Of a stretch of 64,000 nt of DNA, positions 1 through 8,959 are shown in pieces. Under the pieces are notes generated by a model, which saw only the letters and a list, made by a program, of their open reading frames with translations, ran no database searches and had not been told where the DNA came from. Source of the DNA: Bradyrhizobium algeriense (GTDB taxonomy: Bacteria; Pseudomonadota; Alphaproteobacteria; Rhizobiales; Xanthobacteraceae); NCBI RefSeq assembly GCF_003062295.1, contig NZ_PYCN01000008.1, positions 124,001 through 188,000 of the forward strand, written 5' to 3'. The translations under genes were made by a program, and so were the position numbers. How positions within the stretch are numbered: the stretch's first letter is position 1; each line of letters opens with the position of its first letter.

Positions 1-666
<666 letters not shown>

Positions 667-703
667 AGCGCGCGTCATCGATGTCCGATCGCCGGGGGCC
701 ACC

Positions 704-1144
704 GTGAACAACATGCCGCGCGTTTCGGTGGCCGCCATATTCGCTCTGGTGGCGGCATGTGTCGTGACGTTGATATCGACGGCCGCGCTTGGGGCTTGCA
801 AGACGACGCTGCACGGAGAACTCGTGGCGTATGATGATCCAAAGCGACTCTTTCCCGTCGTTCCTCAGAAGTGGCTATCTTTTTGGCTCGGTGAGATGGT
901 GCAAGAGAACGGCCGCAGGGTGGAGAAGAACTTTCAGTCGTTCGGATTCCCGAATACCAAGACGACTTTTCCTATTCCATTCGCGCTAAATATCGATTCG
1001 CCAAAAGACTGCCCAGTGGAACTTAATCTATACGTGACCGGCTCCGACCACCTCGGCTTTCACTATGAATTTCCGCTGAACGGCTCGAAAAAAATCAACC
1101 TTGAGAAGTTTGAGAGCATTCGCGTTTTTCCGCCGAGTTTCTGA
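704..1144 (+). CDS. Hypothetical exported protein
   Basis: 146 residues from a GTG start; an in-frame ATG lies 9 bases further on. Residues 1-31 form a clear signal peptide with a hydrophobic core (VAAIFALVAACVVTLIS) and a likely cleavage near STAALG. The mature part has two cysteines (ACKTT and KDCPV) that could pair, and is rich in aromatic and beta-forming residues. I do not recognise a family. Base composition is less GC-rich than its neighbours, so it may have been acquired. It follows the TRAP gene by 37 bases without an obvious terminator between. Confidence 0.6.
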   Translation: MNNMPRVSVAAIFALVAACVVTLISTAALGACKTTLHGELVAYDDPKRLFPVVPQKWLSFWLGEMVQENGRRVEKNFQSFGFPNTKTTFPIPFALNIDSPKDCPVELNLYVTGSDHLGFHYEFPLNGSKKINLEKFESIRVFPPSF

Positions 1145-1206
1145 ATGCATGAAAACTTTCAAGCATTTTCGTGCTGGCTCGGCGGCCTTTCAGATGTCCA
1201 GCAAAT

Positions 1207-1265
1207 GTAGCCCGGATGAGCCAGCGGGTTGCGCGAATGCACGGGCCGTTGGCTCATCCGGCTAC
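1207..1265. repeat. Palindromic intergenic repeat, family A (short copy)
   Basis: The left arm GTAGCCCGGATGAGCCA is mirrored by TGGCTCATCCGGCTAC after about 26 bases. It belongs to the same family as 2590-2676 and 8826-8949. As RNA it would fold into a long hairpin, and it lies between convergent genes, so it could end transcription from both sides. Confidence 0.8.
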
Positions 1266-1325
1266 CTGCTGAAGTTTCACAGCCGGCGCGTGGACCGATA
1301 AATTCGGAGCGGCCGGCGATGAACC

Positions 1326-1637
1326 CTACATTCCAATAAATCCACGCAGCTTTTTGACCGTTTCAGCGGCGTCCTCGGCTTCCTCGGTCGTCAGGACGAT
1401 GATCTCGCCAGTACGCTCGTGCAAGACGCTGTGATGGATGGCCGCGCCTGAAAGGCCGTCGACGTTCGACTTCACCGCGATGTCGTCGATATTGGAGAGC
1501 GGGAATTCGACGGGCTTTCTGTTCCACAGCAGTATTTTTTGCTGCAGCGTGGCCTTGCCGGAATCCTTGTCGAGCGTAAGCGTCGTTGAGCCTGCTTTCA
1601 AGACGAGCTTGCCCGGAGCTTCTTCGATACTAGCCAT
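1326..1637 (-). CDS. Conserved small protein of unknown function
   Basis: 103 residues with a regular alternation of beta strands (KLVLKAGSTTLTLD, KATLQQKILLW, EFPLSNIDDIAVKS, GEIIVLTTEEAEDAAETVKKLRGFIG) ending in one amphipathic helix. This layout suggests a small PH-like or bacterial PH-type barrel, but that is inference from pattern alone. There is no signal peptide or membrane segment. Start is ATG with GCTAGTATC following. The gene stands alone between convergent and divergent neighbours. I do not recognise a named family. Confidence 0.65.
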   Translation of the reverse strand: MASIEEAPGKLVLKAGSTTLTLDKDSGKATLQQKILLWNRKPVEFPLSNIDDIAVKSNVDGLSGAAIHHSVLHERTGEIIVLTTEEAEDAAETVKKLRGFIGM

Positions 1638-1869
1638 GGCAGGTCCCCTCGCTGGTTCCCTACATTCACATGTCAGATATCGGGTGATGCACCGATAGAC
1701 GGTTGTATCGCCGGAAATTTTCGCAAGATTTACGGGCCGTGTCGAGCGGCAAATTGACGCCAGCGCCAGACGTACGGCGTTGGGCGGCTTCCGACATGGT
1801 CATCCGGCGACGGCTAGATCGCACCAGCAGACATTTGCCGGGACGTCGAATCAACCGGCTATCCCGGGC

Positions 1870-2241
1870 TCACTCGACGAGTTTCCAATATGAGTCTTTT
1901 CGAACCACTTTGCCGGCGCGGAAGGTGTAGAAGTCGCAACCTTGGACTTCCAGCTTCTTGCCATCCCGACCGGTGCCGGTGAGGCACCATTTCGAAATGC
2001 CGGTTTGAGATTCCGAATCCACGAAATGCTCGGCGTTCCCGTAATGGACGTCGGGCAGTCCTTCAAAACGCGCGGCCAGCCCTTGCCGCACATTCTGCTT
2101 GCCCTCAAACCGGGAGCCATACGGCTTATTCCCCCTTGGCATCTCCAGAACGCAATCATCAGCAAAGAAACTCATGATCCGATCCAGATCGTGTGCGTTA
2201 AACGCGTCACAGATCTCTATTAGCCTGGCTCGAATATCCAT
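1870..2241 (-). CDS. NTF2-like / SnoaL-type small fold protein
   Basis: 123 residues from an ATG at 2241; a TTG 24 bases upstream would add eight residues. MDIRARLIEICDAFNAHDLDRIMSFF is the opening helix pair of the NTF2-like cone fold, followed by ADDCVLEMPRG, GKQNVRQGLAARFEGLPDVHY and ending in DFYTFRAGKVVRKDSYWKL, all characteristic of ketosteroid-isomerase-like proteins. Members either bind or isomerise small hydrophobic molecules, or are non-catalytic. Substrate is unknown and there is no helpful neighbour. Confidence 0.75.
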   Translation of the reverse strand: MDIRARLIEICDAFNAHDLDRIMSFFADDCVLEMPRGNKPYGSRFEGKQNVRQGLAARFEGLPDVHYGNAEHFVDSESQTGISKWCLTGTGRDGKKLEVQGCDFYTFRAGKVVRKDSYWKLVE

Positions 2242-2265
2242 CTGCGCCTCGCTCGACTTCAACAC

Positions 2266-2822
2266 ACCTCTATTTCGGCAGGCTAACGCTTCATAACTTA
2301 GTCAATCACGTCATCCTGGCGCGGGCAACGCTTTGGGGCGAGGCCTCGGGCAACGTATTGGCTGTGAGTGCGCTCACCAGCGCGGGCAGCCGCGCTGGAA
2401 AAGCGCTGCGCGTAAAATCTAATTTGCTGAACAGATTCCCTGTCGCCCCAAATCAGTGGCTATTTCCGCGCTGTCCCGCCTCGACAAGAGGGGCGTATCG
2501 CGATCGTCACGAACGCGAGGCGGGATGCGGTGGACGCGAGCCGCGAGAATGCGAACGTGTATCTCAATGACGACTGAACCAGGAATCTTGTAGCCCGGAT
2601 GGAGCGCAGCGAAATCCAGGGGCAGTGTCGATGCGGTCAAGGAATCCAGGATTGCGCTGCGCTCCATCCGGGCTACGTGGATGGGCCGTCGCATGCCGGA
2701 TACCCCGCATGTGTGGGATATGACGATCCGTTGGCGACACGCAAAATCCTCAAGGCGGGCAGCGCGAGCGAGTTTCACCGGCGTCGGTCACGGCCATGTG
2801 AAGCCTGCTTTTTCATCTCGGA
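2266..2822. other. Long gene-poor interval
   Basis: I see no credible gene here. The stretch from about 2419 to 2570 can be translated as a short arginine-rich frame. It resembles, from memory, spurious frames that recur in Bradyrhizobium genomes, so it may be a fragment of a dispersed element. The family A repeat at 2590-2676 sits in the second half. Confidence 0.5.
2590..2676. repeat. Palindromic intergenic repeat, family A
   Basis: The left arm GTAGCCCGGATGGAGCGCAG pairs with CTGCGCTCCATCCGGGCTAC on the right, a near-perfect 20-base stem around a 47-base loop. It matches the arms at 8826-8949. Confidence 0.85.
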
Positions 2823-2851
2823 TTGACAATGACTGACCAGTCAGTCATATT
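2823..2851 (+). promoter_or_regulatory. Promoter of the TetR-efflux operon
   Basis: A perfect TTGACA at 2823-2828 is followed, 17 bases on, by CATATT (2846-2851), which matches four of six positions of a -10 box. Transcription would start at about 2858, the A of the ATG, leaving no room for a leader. The operator at 2829-2848 fills the spacer. Confidence 0.6.
2829..2848. promoter_or_regulatory. TetR-type operator palindrome
   Basis: ATGACTGACCAGTCAGTCAT is a perfect inverted repeat of two 9-base arms around CA. It lies between the -35 and -10 boxes just before the tetR-type gene, the classic position for autorepression by a TetR dimer. Confidence 0.8.
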
Positions 2852-2857
2852 TTGAAT

Positions 2858-3568
2858 ATGACGGAAACGAGCAACAAGACGCCCAGGAAAACCGGCCCGA
2901 AACCCGCCAATCGCCGGGTCGGGGAGACGGCATCGGCCGCTCCGGCGCCGCCCAAGCCCGCCTCCAACCGCGCCGAACGCGCGGCCGAGCGGCGCGGGGC
3001 GATCATCGAGGCGGCGATGGACGAATTCATCGCGCGCGGGTTTGCCGCGACGCGGCTGGACGACGTCGCCAAGCGGGCCGGTGTCGCCAAGGGCACGATC
3101 TATCTGCACTTCAAGGACAAGGAATCGATGTTCGAGGAGCTGATCCGCACCGCCATCGTGCCGATGATCAACCGCCTCTGGAGCACGCCACCGCAGCCCG
3201 GGGCGTCGGTACGCGACATGGTGGAGGGCTTTGCCAAAACCTTCATCGAGGAGGTGGCGACCACGCGCCGCGGCGACCTCGTGCGGCTGATCGTGGCCGA
3301 AGGCCCGCGATTTCCTGAAGTGGCCGACTTCTACTACCGCGAAGTGGTGTCGCGAGGCCTCGGCGGCATGCGCGCGCTGATCGAGCTCGGCATCGCGCGC
3401 GGCGAGATCAAACAGAAAAACCTGGCGCGGTTTCCGCAAATCATGGTGGCGCCCGCGCTCATCGCCGTGATCTGGCAGAGCCTGTTCAGCAGACATGCGC
3501 CACTGGACGCCCTCGAAATGTTTCGGGTGCATCTCGATCTGATTTTTGGCGAACGGAGGACGACATGA
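2858..3568 (+). CDS. TetR/AcrR-family transcriptional repressor
   Basis: 236 residues from the ATG at 2858; the TTG six bases upstream is less likely. A basic, proline/alanine-rich tail of about 38 residues comes first. It precedes the DNA-binding domain, where RRGAIIEAAMDEFIARGF, TRLDDVAKRAGVAKGTIYLHFKDKE contains the helix-turn-helix. The C-terminal part is the TetR ligand and dimer domain. The stop overlaps the start of the next gene by four bases (ATGA), so it is translated together with the efflux genes. It presumably binds the palindrome at 2829-2848 and represses its own operon until an inducer, perhaps an export substrate, is bound. The effector is unknown. Confidence 0.93.
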   Translation: MTETSNKTPRKTGPKPANRRVGETASAAPAPPKPASNRAERAAERRGAIIEAAMDEFIARGFAATRLDDVAKRAGVAKGTIYLHFKDKESMFEELIRTAIVPMINRLWSTPPQPGASVRDMVEGFAKTFIEEVATTRRGDLVRLIVAEGPRFPEVADFYYREVVSRGLGGMRALIELGIARGEIKQKNLARFPQIMVAPALIAVIWQSLFSRHAPLDALEMFRVHLDLIFGERRTT

Positions 3569-4350
3569 CTTCGTCGCGAACGATAACGATCCTGGCCGCG
3601 CTGGCGCTCGCCGCCGTGCTCACCGGCTGCACGGAGCGCAAGGACCCGGGATTTCAGGGCTGGGTCGAGGCCGACATGATCTTCGTCAGCCCGGATGAAA
3701 GCGGGCGCGTGACCAGGCTCAACGTGCGCGAGGGCGACGAGGTGAAGCCGGGCATGCAGCTCTATTCGGTCGACGACGATCTGCAGCAGGCCGACCTCAA
3801 TCAGAACAAGGCCACGCTCGCCAACGCGCAGCAGACCTACGATCGCGCGTCGTCGTTGAGCAAGACCGGCTCCGGCACGCAGGCCAACCTGGATTCGGCG
3901 ACCTCGGCGTTGCGGGTGGCGGAAGCCCGCGTCAACACCTCGCAGACCCGGCTGGCGCGGCGCAGCGGCTTTGCGCCGGTCGGCGGCACCATCCAGCAGA
4001 TCTATTTCCGCGAAGGCGAAATGGTGCCGGAGCGGCGGCCGGTCTTGTCGATCATGCCGCCCGGCAACATGAAGCTGCGCTTCTTCGTGCCGGAAGCGGA
4101 ATTGCCAAAGCTGTCGATCGGCGACGAAGTGAAGGTGACCTGCGACAATTGCGCGGCCGATCTCACGGCAAAGATCTATTTCATCGCGACGACCGCCGAG
4201 TACACCCCGCCGGTCATCTACAGCCTCGATGAGCGCAACAAGCTGGTCTACCTGATCCAGGCGCGGCCGAGCCGGCCTGATGTGCTGCGCGTCGGCCAGC
4301 CGATCAGCGTGTTTCTCAACCCTCGAACGCCAATGGCGGACAAGCGATGA
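3565..4350 (+). CDS. HlyD-family membrane fusion lipoprotein of ABC exporter
   Basis: 261 residues. The N-terminus is a lipoprotein signal with the lipobox LTGC at residues about 19-22, so the mature protein is probably lipid-anchored. Next come the biotinyl-lipoyl-like half (GWVEADMIFVSPDESGRV and LNVREGDEVKPGMQLYSVDD), an alpha-helical hairpin (residues about 75-130) and the matching barrel half (FREGEMVPERRPVLSIMPP). It should link the inner-membrane exporter to the outer envelope, as in YbhG-type systems. It is shorter than typical 320-residue family members, with a short hairpin. It overlaps both neighbours by four bases. Confidence 0.9.
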   Translation: MTSSRTITILAALALAAVLTGCTERKDPGFQGWVEADMIFVSPDESGRVTRLNVREGDEVKPGMQLYSVDDDLQQADLNQNKATLANAQQTYDRASSLSKTGSGTQANLDSATSALRVAEARVNTSQTRLARRSGFAPVGGTIQQIYFREGEMVPERRPVLSIMPPGNMKLRFFVPEAELPKLSIGDEVKVTCDNCAADLTAKIYFIATTAEYTPPVIYSLDERNKLVYLIQARPSRPDVLRVGQPISVFLNPRTPMADKR

Positions 4351-5291
4351 GTCCGGCTCCCGCATCAGGCCCCGACATCGCCATCAACGTCGAGGGCCTG
4401 TCAAAATCATTCGGCGGCCGCGAGGTCGTGCATGACCTTTCGATGCAGGTGAAGCGCGGCTCGATCTACGGCTTCCTTGGGCCCAACGGCTCCGGCAAGA
4501 CCACCACCATCCGCATGCTGTGCGGCCTGCTGACGCCGGATGCCGGCGAGGGCACCTGCCTCGGCTACGACATTCGCCGCGACGCCGACAAGATCAAGCG
4601 CCAGGTCGGCTACATGACGCAGCGCTTCAGCCTGTATCAGGATCTCTCGGTGCGCGAGAACCTCGAATTCGTCGCGCGGCTCTACGGCATGCGCGACGCG
4701 CGGGGGGCCGCACGCGACATGATCCAGCGGATCGGACTGAACGGCCGGGAGGAGCAACTGGCCGGCGAGCTTTCCGGCGGCTGGAAGCAACGGCTGGCGC
4801 TCGGCGCCTGCACGCTGCCCAATCCGCGATTGCTGCTGCTGGACGAGCCGACCGCCGGCGTCGATCCCAAGGCGCGGCGCGATTTCTGGAACGAGATCCA
4901 CGCGCTCGCAGCCGACGGGCTGACGGTCTTGGTCTCGACCCATTACATGGACGAAGCCGAGCGCTGTCACGAGATCGCCTATATCGCCTATGGCCATTTG
5001 CTGGCGCACGGCACCGTGGACGAGGTGATCGCGAAATCGGCGCTGTCGACCTGGACGGTTTCCGGCGACGACCTCAACGGGCTTGCGACAGAGCTTGCCG
5101 GAAAGCCGGGCGTCGACATGGTGGCGCCGTTCGGCACCAGCCTGCACGTCTCGGGGCGTGACAAATCCGCGCTTGAGGCGACCATCGCTCCCTATCGCAA
5201 TACGAGTGGATGGCACTGGCAGGATAGCGAGCCGTCGCTCGAAGACGTGTTCATCGATCTCATGACCCGCTCAAAGGACAATTTCCAATGA
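4347..5291 (+). CDS. ABC exporter ATP-binding protein
   Basis: 314 residues with all nucleotide-binding motifs: Walker A GPNGSGKTT, Q-loop MTQRF, signature LSGGWKQRLALG, Walker B LLLLDEPTAGVD and H-loop STHYMDEAER. A C-terminal extension of about 80 residues resembles the DUF4162-type tail of drug-exporter ATPases. The protein energises the permease encoded next. Its start overlaps the fusion-protein gene and its stop overlaps the permease gene, so the three are made in fixed ratio. It is a single ATPase; the related RbbA/YhiH-type proteins have two fused. Confidence 0.95.
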   Translation: MSPAPASGPDIAINVEGLSKSFGGREVVHDLSMQVKRGSIYGFLGPNGSGKTTTIRMLCGLLTPDAGEGTCLGYDIRRDADKIKRQVGYMTQRFSLYQDLSVRENLEFVARLYGMRDARGAARDMIQRIGLNGREEQLAGELSGGWKQRLALGACTLPNPRLLLLDEPTAGVDPKARRDFWNEIHALAADGLTVLVSTHYMDEAERCHEIAYIAYGHLLAHGTVDEVIAKSALSTWTVSGDDLNGLATELAGKPGVDMVAPFGTSLHVSGRDKSALEATIAPYRNTSGWHWQDSEPSLEDVFIDLMTRSKDNFQ

Positions 5292-6454
5292 GTGCGACCG
5301 AAGCTGTTCATCCCGTGGACGAGGCGAGGGAGCCGGCCTTCGGCTTCTGGCGCCGCAGCTATGCGATGCTGGTGAAGGAATTCATCCAGCTCCGCCGCGA
5401 CCGCGTCTCGTTCGCGATGATCGTGATGATCCCAGTGATGCAGCTATTGCTGTTCGGCTATGCCATCAACACCACGCCGCGCCATCTGCCGACAGCGGTA
5501 TTGATCCAGGAGGACAGCGATCTGGCGCGCTCGGTGCTGAAGGCGATGGAGAATACCAGCTACTTCCGCTTCACCCGCGAAGTGCACAGCGTCGCCGAAT
5601 TCGACGACCTGCTGCAGTCCGGCAAGGTGCTGTTTGGCGTGGAGATCCCGCGCGGCTTCGAACGTGCGGTGCGGCGCGGCGACAAGCCGGCGCTGCTGGT
5701 TGCGGCGGATGCGACCGATCCGGTCGCATCCGGCACGGCGCTCGGAACGCTCGGCGTCGTCGTGCAGACCGCGCTCGCGCACGACCTCCACATCGGCGAT
5801 CCGCCCGCGATGCCTTTCGAGATCAGGGCGCATGCCCGCTATAATCCGGCCGCGGAATCGCGCCTCAATATCGTGCCGGGCCTCGTCGGCACCATCCTGA
5901 CCATGACCATGCTGATCTTCACCGCGCTGTCGGTGACGCGCGAAATCGAACGCGGCACCATGGAAAGCCTGCTGTCGATGCCGATCAAGCCGGTGGAGGT
6001 GATGTTCGGCAAGATCATTCCCTACGTGATCGTCGGCTTCATCCAGGCAACACTGATTGTCAGCATCGGGGTCCTGCTGTTCGGGGTGCCGATCCTCGGC
6101 AGTGTTACACTACTCGCGGCGCTGACGACGCTGTTCATCACCACCAACCTGTCGATCGGCTACACCTTCTCCACCATCGTGCAGAACCAGTTGCAGGCGA
6201 TGCAGATGTCGATGATGTTCTTCCTGCCCAGCATTCTGTTGTCCGGATTTATGTTTCCGTTCGCAGGCATGCCGGTCTGGGCGCAGTATCTCGGCGAGGC
6301 TCTGCCGCTGACCCACTACATCCGCATCGTCCGCGCCATCATGCTGAAGGGCGCCGCGCCTTCCAACCTGCAATACGATACGATTGCACTCATTGCACTG
6401 ATGCTGATCGCGATGACGATCGCCGTAACACGCTTCCGTCGCACGCTCGATTGA
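5288..6454 (+). CDS. ABC-2 family exporter permease
   Basis: 388 residues in the YhhJ/YbhS pattern. One N-terminal membrane helix (FAMIVMIPVMQLLLFGYAIN) is followed by a large extracytoplasmic domain (residues about 65-180), then five C-terminal helices including IERGTMESLLSMPIKPVEVM and the LLSGFMFPFAGMP segment. It forms the export channel, probably as a homodimer because only one permease gene is present, whereas E. coli ybhSR has two. It ends the operon; repeat 6483-6581 follows and may stop transcription. Substrate is unknown; drugs, solvents or envelope components are plausible. Confidence 0.93.
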   Translation: MSATEAVHPVDEAREPAFGFWRRSYAMLVKEFIQLRRDRVSFAMIVMIPVMQLLLFGYAINTTPRHLPTAVLIQEDSDLARSVLKAMENTSYFRFTREVHSVAEFDDLLQSGKVLFGVEIPRGFERAVRRGDKPALLVAADATDPVASGTALGTLGVVVQTALAHDLHIGDPPAMPFEIRAHARYNPAAESRLNIVPGLVGTILTMTMLIFTALSVTREIERGTMESLLSMPIKPVEVMFGKIIPYVIVGFIQATLIVSIGVLLFGVPILGSVTLLAALTTLFITTNLSIGYTFSTIVQNQLQAMQMSMMFFLPSILLSGFMFPFAGMPVWAQYLGEALPLTHYIRIVRAIMLKGAAPSNLQYDTIALIALMLIAMTIAVTRFRRTLD

Positions 6455-6482
6455 GGCATATAGTCGATGTCAGTTGATCGAC

Positions 6483-6581
6483 GTCATTCCGGGGCGATGC
6501 GGAGCATCGAACCCGGAATCTCGAGATTCTCAGGTGCGCAATTGCGCGCCATAGTTCACGCTGCGCGTGCTCCGGAATGAC
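6483..6581. repeat. Palindromic repeat, family B
   Basis: It begins GTCATTCCGGGGCG and ends TCCGGAATGAC, with internal CTCGAGATTCTCAGG and GCGCAATTGCGC palindromes shared with 32808-32924 and 55198-55315. It separates the efflux operon from the cyclase gene and abuts the cyclase ribosome-binding site. Confidence 0.85.
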
Positions 6582-6591
6582 AGGTGAGGGG

Positions 6592-7902
6592 ATGGCAGGG
6601 TTCTGGGGCAAAGCGAAGAACGATAAAGACACAGGCGTGTCGGCCGACTTCCAGCGCGCGCTGATGCAGGAAGTGATGACGACCGAGCTGTTGCGCATCA
6701 AGGCCCTGATCGCAACCACCGCGCTGCTCGCCATCATCCTGTGCACCGTCTACTTCTTCGCAGCCGAGGCGGTGAGCCGCGTCTGGCACGGCAATCTCAA
6801 GCCGGAATATCTCTATTCGATCATCGTCCCGTTCATCCTGTTCGAGCTGTGGGTGCATAGCCAGATCACCCGCCATATGCGGCAGGGCCGCGACCTCCCG
6901 GTGATCCGGCGCTATCTCGGCGCGCTGATCGAGACCTCGATGCCGACGGTCGCGCTGGCGCTGCACATCAACAGCATGGGATCGGTGGCCGCACTCGGTT
7001 TCGTGACGCCGATGATCTATTTCATCTTCATCATCCTCTCCACGCTGCGGCTGGATTTCTGGCTCTCCACCTTCACCGGCGCCGTCGCCGCCGTTCAATT
7101 GTTTTGCATGGCGATGTTCTATCATCCGGCGGTCGGCGACCAGGCCGAACCCCTCTATTATCACGCCGCGCGCAGCCTGATTATTCTGATCTGCGGCGTG
7201 CTCGCCGGCGCGGTCGGACATCAATTGCGGCGGCAGTTCGAGGCCAGCATCAAGGCGGCGACCGCGCGCGACCGCATCACCAATTTGTTCGGCCAGCACG
7301 TCTCGCCGCAGGTGGTCGAACGCCTTATGGCCGAGGGCACCACAGCCGACAGCGACATCCGCCGCGTCGCCGTCATGTTCGTCGATTTCCGCAGCTTCAC
7401 CGCCGGCGCGCGCACGCGCACGCCGCAGGAAGTGGTCGACCGGCTCGATGGTGCCTTCGCCGTGCTGGTCGAAATTCTCGACCGCCACGGCGGCATCGTG
7501 AACAAATTCCTGGGCGACGGATTCCTGGCGTTGTTCGGCGCACCCCTCCATGCGCCGGACCCCGCGCACAGAGCCGTTGCCGCGGCGCGCGAGATGCTGG
7601 AAGCCAATTCAAGGATCAATGAGGAGACGAGCTGGCCGCTGCGCATCGGCATTGGCATCCACATCGGCGAAGTGGTCGCCGGCAATATCGGCTCGCCGCG
7701 GCGCAAGGAATACACCGTGATCGGCGACACCGTGAATTTTGCCTCACGGCTCGAAGCGCTCAACAAGGACTTCAATTCGCAGTTCCTGATTTCGGAAGCG
7801 GTTCGCGACGCGCTCGGCGAAGCCTGCGACGACGCCGTCTCGCTCGGCGAGGTCGAGGTCAGAGGCTATGAGCAGCCGATGGCCGTGTGGCGGTTGGGAT
7901 AA
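6592..7902 (+). CDS. Class III adenylate/guanylate cyclase with membrane N-terminus
   Basis: 436 residues. I chose ATG 6592 because AGGTGAGGGG lies just before it; an ATG at 6577 falls within the upstream repeat. Residues about 40-210 hold roughly six hydrophobic helices, a membrane domain without recognised ligand motifs. After a linker comes the cyclase domain: VAVMFVDFRSF and KFLGDGFLALFG supply the two metal-binding aspartates, and IGDTVNFASRLE the transition-state Asn and Arg, so it should be active. It makes a cyclic nucleotide, most likely cAMP. This is one of two cyclases in the window, consistent with the cyclase abundance of Bradyrhizobium-type genomes. Confidence 0.93.
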   Translation: MAGFWGKAKNDKDTGVSADFQRALMQEVMTTELLRIKALIATTALLAIILCTVYFFAAEAVSRVWHGNLKPEYLYSIIVPFILFELWVHSQITRHMRQGRDLPVIRRYLGALIETSMPTVALALHINSMGSVAALGFVTPMIYFIFIILSTLRLDFWLSTFTGAVAAVQLFCMAMFYHPAVGDQAEPLYYHAARSLIILICGVLAGAVGHQLRRQFEASIKAATARDRITNLFGQHVSPQVVERLMAEGTTADSDIRRVAVMFVDFRSFTAGARTRTPQEVVDRLDGAFAVLVEILDRHGGIVNKFLGDGFLALFGAPLHAPDPAHRAVAAAREMLEANSRINEETSWPLRIGIGIHIGEVVAGNIGSPRRKEYTVIGDTVNFASRLEALNKDFNSQFLISEAVRDALGEACDDAVSLGEVEVRGYEQPMAVWRLG

Positions 7903-7914
7903 GGGAGTATCGAA

Positions 7915-8829
7915 ATGCAGCGTCGCTACATTACTGTGGACGTTTTCACCGACCGCGCCTTCGGTGGCAATCCGCTTGCCGTCGTGCTCGACGCCGGCGG
8001 GATGTCGACTGAACAGATGCAGGCAATCGCCACCGAGTTCAACTATTCGGAGACGACCTTCGTGCTGCCGCCGCGCGATAGCGCCAACGACGCGCAGGTG
8101 CGCATCTTCACGGTGAACCGGGAGCTGCCGTTTGCAGGTCACCCGAATGTCGGCACCGGCTTCGTGCTGGCGACGCTGGCGGAAAAGCCGCCGGCGCGGC
8201 TGTTGTTCGAGGAGGGAGCGGGACTCGTGCCGGTTGAGATCGTGACCGAGCGGGGCAAGGTCGTCAGCACCGAATTCACCGCGCCGCAGCCGCTGAAGCG
8301 GATGTCGCATCTCAGCGCCGAGCAGGCCGCAGCTCTGCTTTCACTGTCGGCGAGCGATGTGAGGGCCGACCGGCATCCGCCGCAGGTCATCTCGGTGGGA
8401 CTATCATTCGTCGCGGTTGAACTTGCCTCGCGCGAGGCGCTGCGACGGGCGAGACCTGACGCGACGGCGTTCGCAAAAACCTTCCCGTGCGACGGCAGCG
8501 ACGCCGTCTATTTCTACACGCGCGATGTGCCGGCCGACGAAAAGCCGTGCGATCTGCAGGCGCGAATGGTTCACCCCGGTGCCAGCGGGCTCTCCGAAGA
8601 CCCGGCCACCGGCAGCGCGACGGCGGCCTGTGCGGCGCTGCTTTCCGATCTCGATGACATCAAGGACGGGGAATTGCGATTGAAGATCGGGCAGGGCGTC
8701 GACATGGGCCGGCCCAGCCTGCTGCTGACGCGCGTCCGCAAGAAAGATGGCGCGGTTGCTTCCATTCACGTCGGCGGCGGCTGCGTGAAGATCATGGAGG
8801 GAACGTTCCGGCTTGAGGGTATCTTGTAG
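7915..8829 (+). CDS. PhzF-family isomerase/epimerase
   Basis: 304 residues, full length for the family. It has the two mirror-image hot-dog-like halves: VDVFTDRAFGGNPLAVV, FNYSETTFV with the catalytic glutamate at residue 46, and NRELPFAGHPNVGTG. The second half has HPGASGLSEDPATGSATAACAALL. PhzF itself isomerises a phenazine precursor, but most chromosomal homologues, as here without other phz genes, have unknown substrates. The gene follows the cyclase by 12 bases, so the two may be co-transcribed. Its TAG stop is the first three bases of the repeat core TAGCCCGG. Confidence 0.92.
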   Translation: MQRRYITVDVFTDRAFGGNPLAVVLDAGGMSTEQMQAIATEFNYSETTFVLPPRDSANDAQVRIFTVNRELPFAGHPNVGTGFVLATLAEKPPARLLFEEGAGLVPVEIVTERGKVVSTEFTAPQPLKRMSHLSAEQAAALLSLSASDVRADRHPPQVISVGLSFVAVELASREALRRARPDATAFAKTFPCDGSDAVYFYTRDVPADEKPCDLQARMVHPGASGLSEDPATGSATAACAALLSDLDDIKDGELRLKIGQGVDMGRPSLLLTRVRKKDGAVASIHVGGGCVKIMEGTFRLEGIL

Positions 8830-8949
8830 CCCGGATGGAGCCAACGGGTCGCGCGAATGCGCGCCCGATGACAGGCTCCGCGTAATCCGGGGCAGGTCGA
8901 TCCGCCTGCTGCACCGTTCCCGGATTGCGCTGCGCTCCATCCGGGCTAC
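8826..8949. repeat. Palindromic repeat, family A (long copy)
   Basis: The left arm GTAGCCCGGATGGAGC overlaps the end of the phzF-like gene and pairs with GCTCCATCCGGGCTAC at the right. It lies between convergent genes and could act as a two-way terminator. Confidence 0.85.
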
Positions 8950-8959
8950 CGGCCACGTT

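Noticed and set aside
2358..2570. 70-codon arginine-rich frame
   Set aside because: It looks like a recurrent spurious frame derived from a dispersed sequence; no ribosome site or fold.
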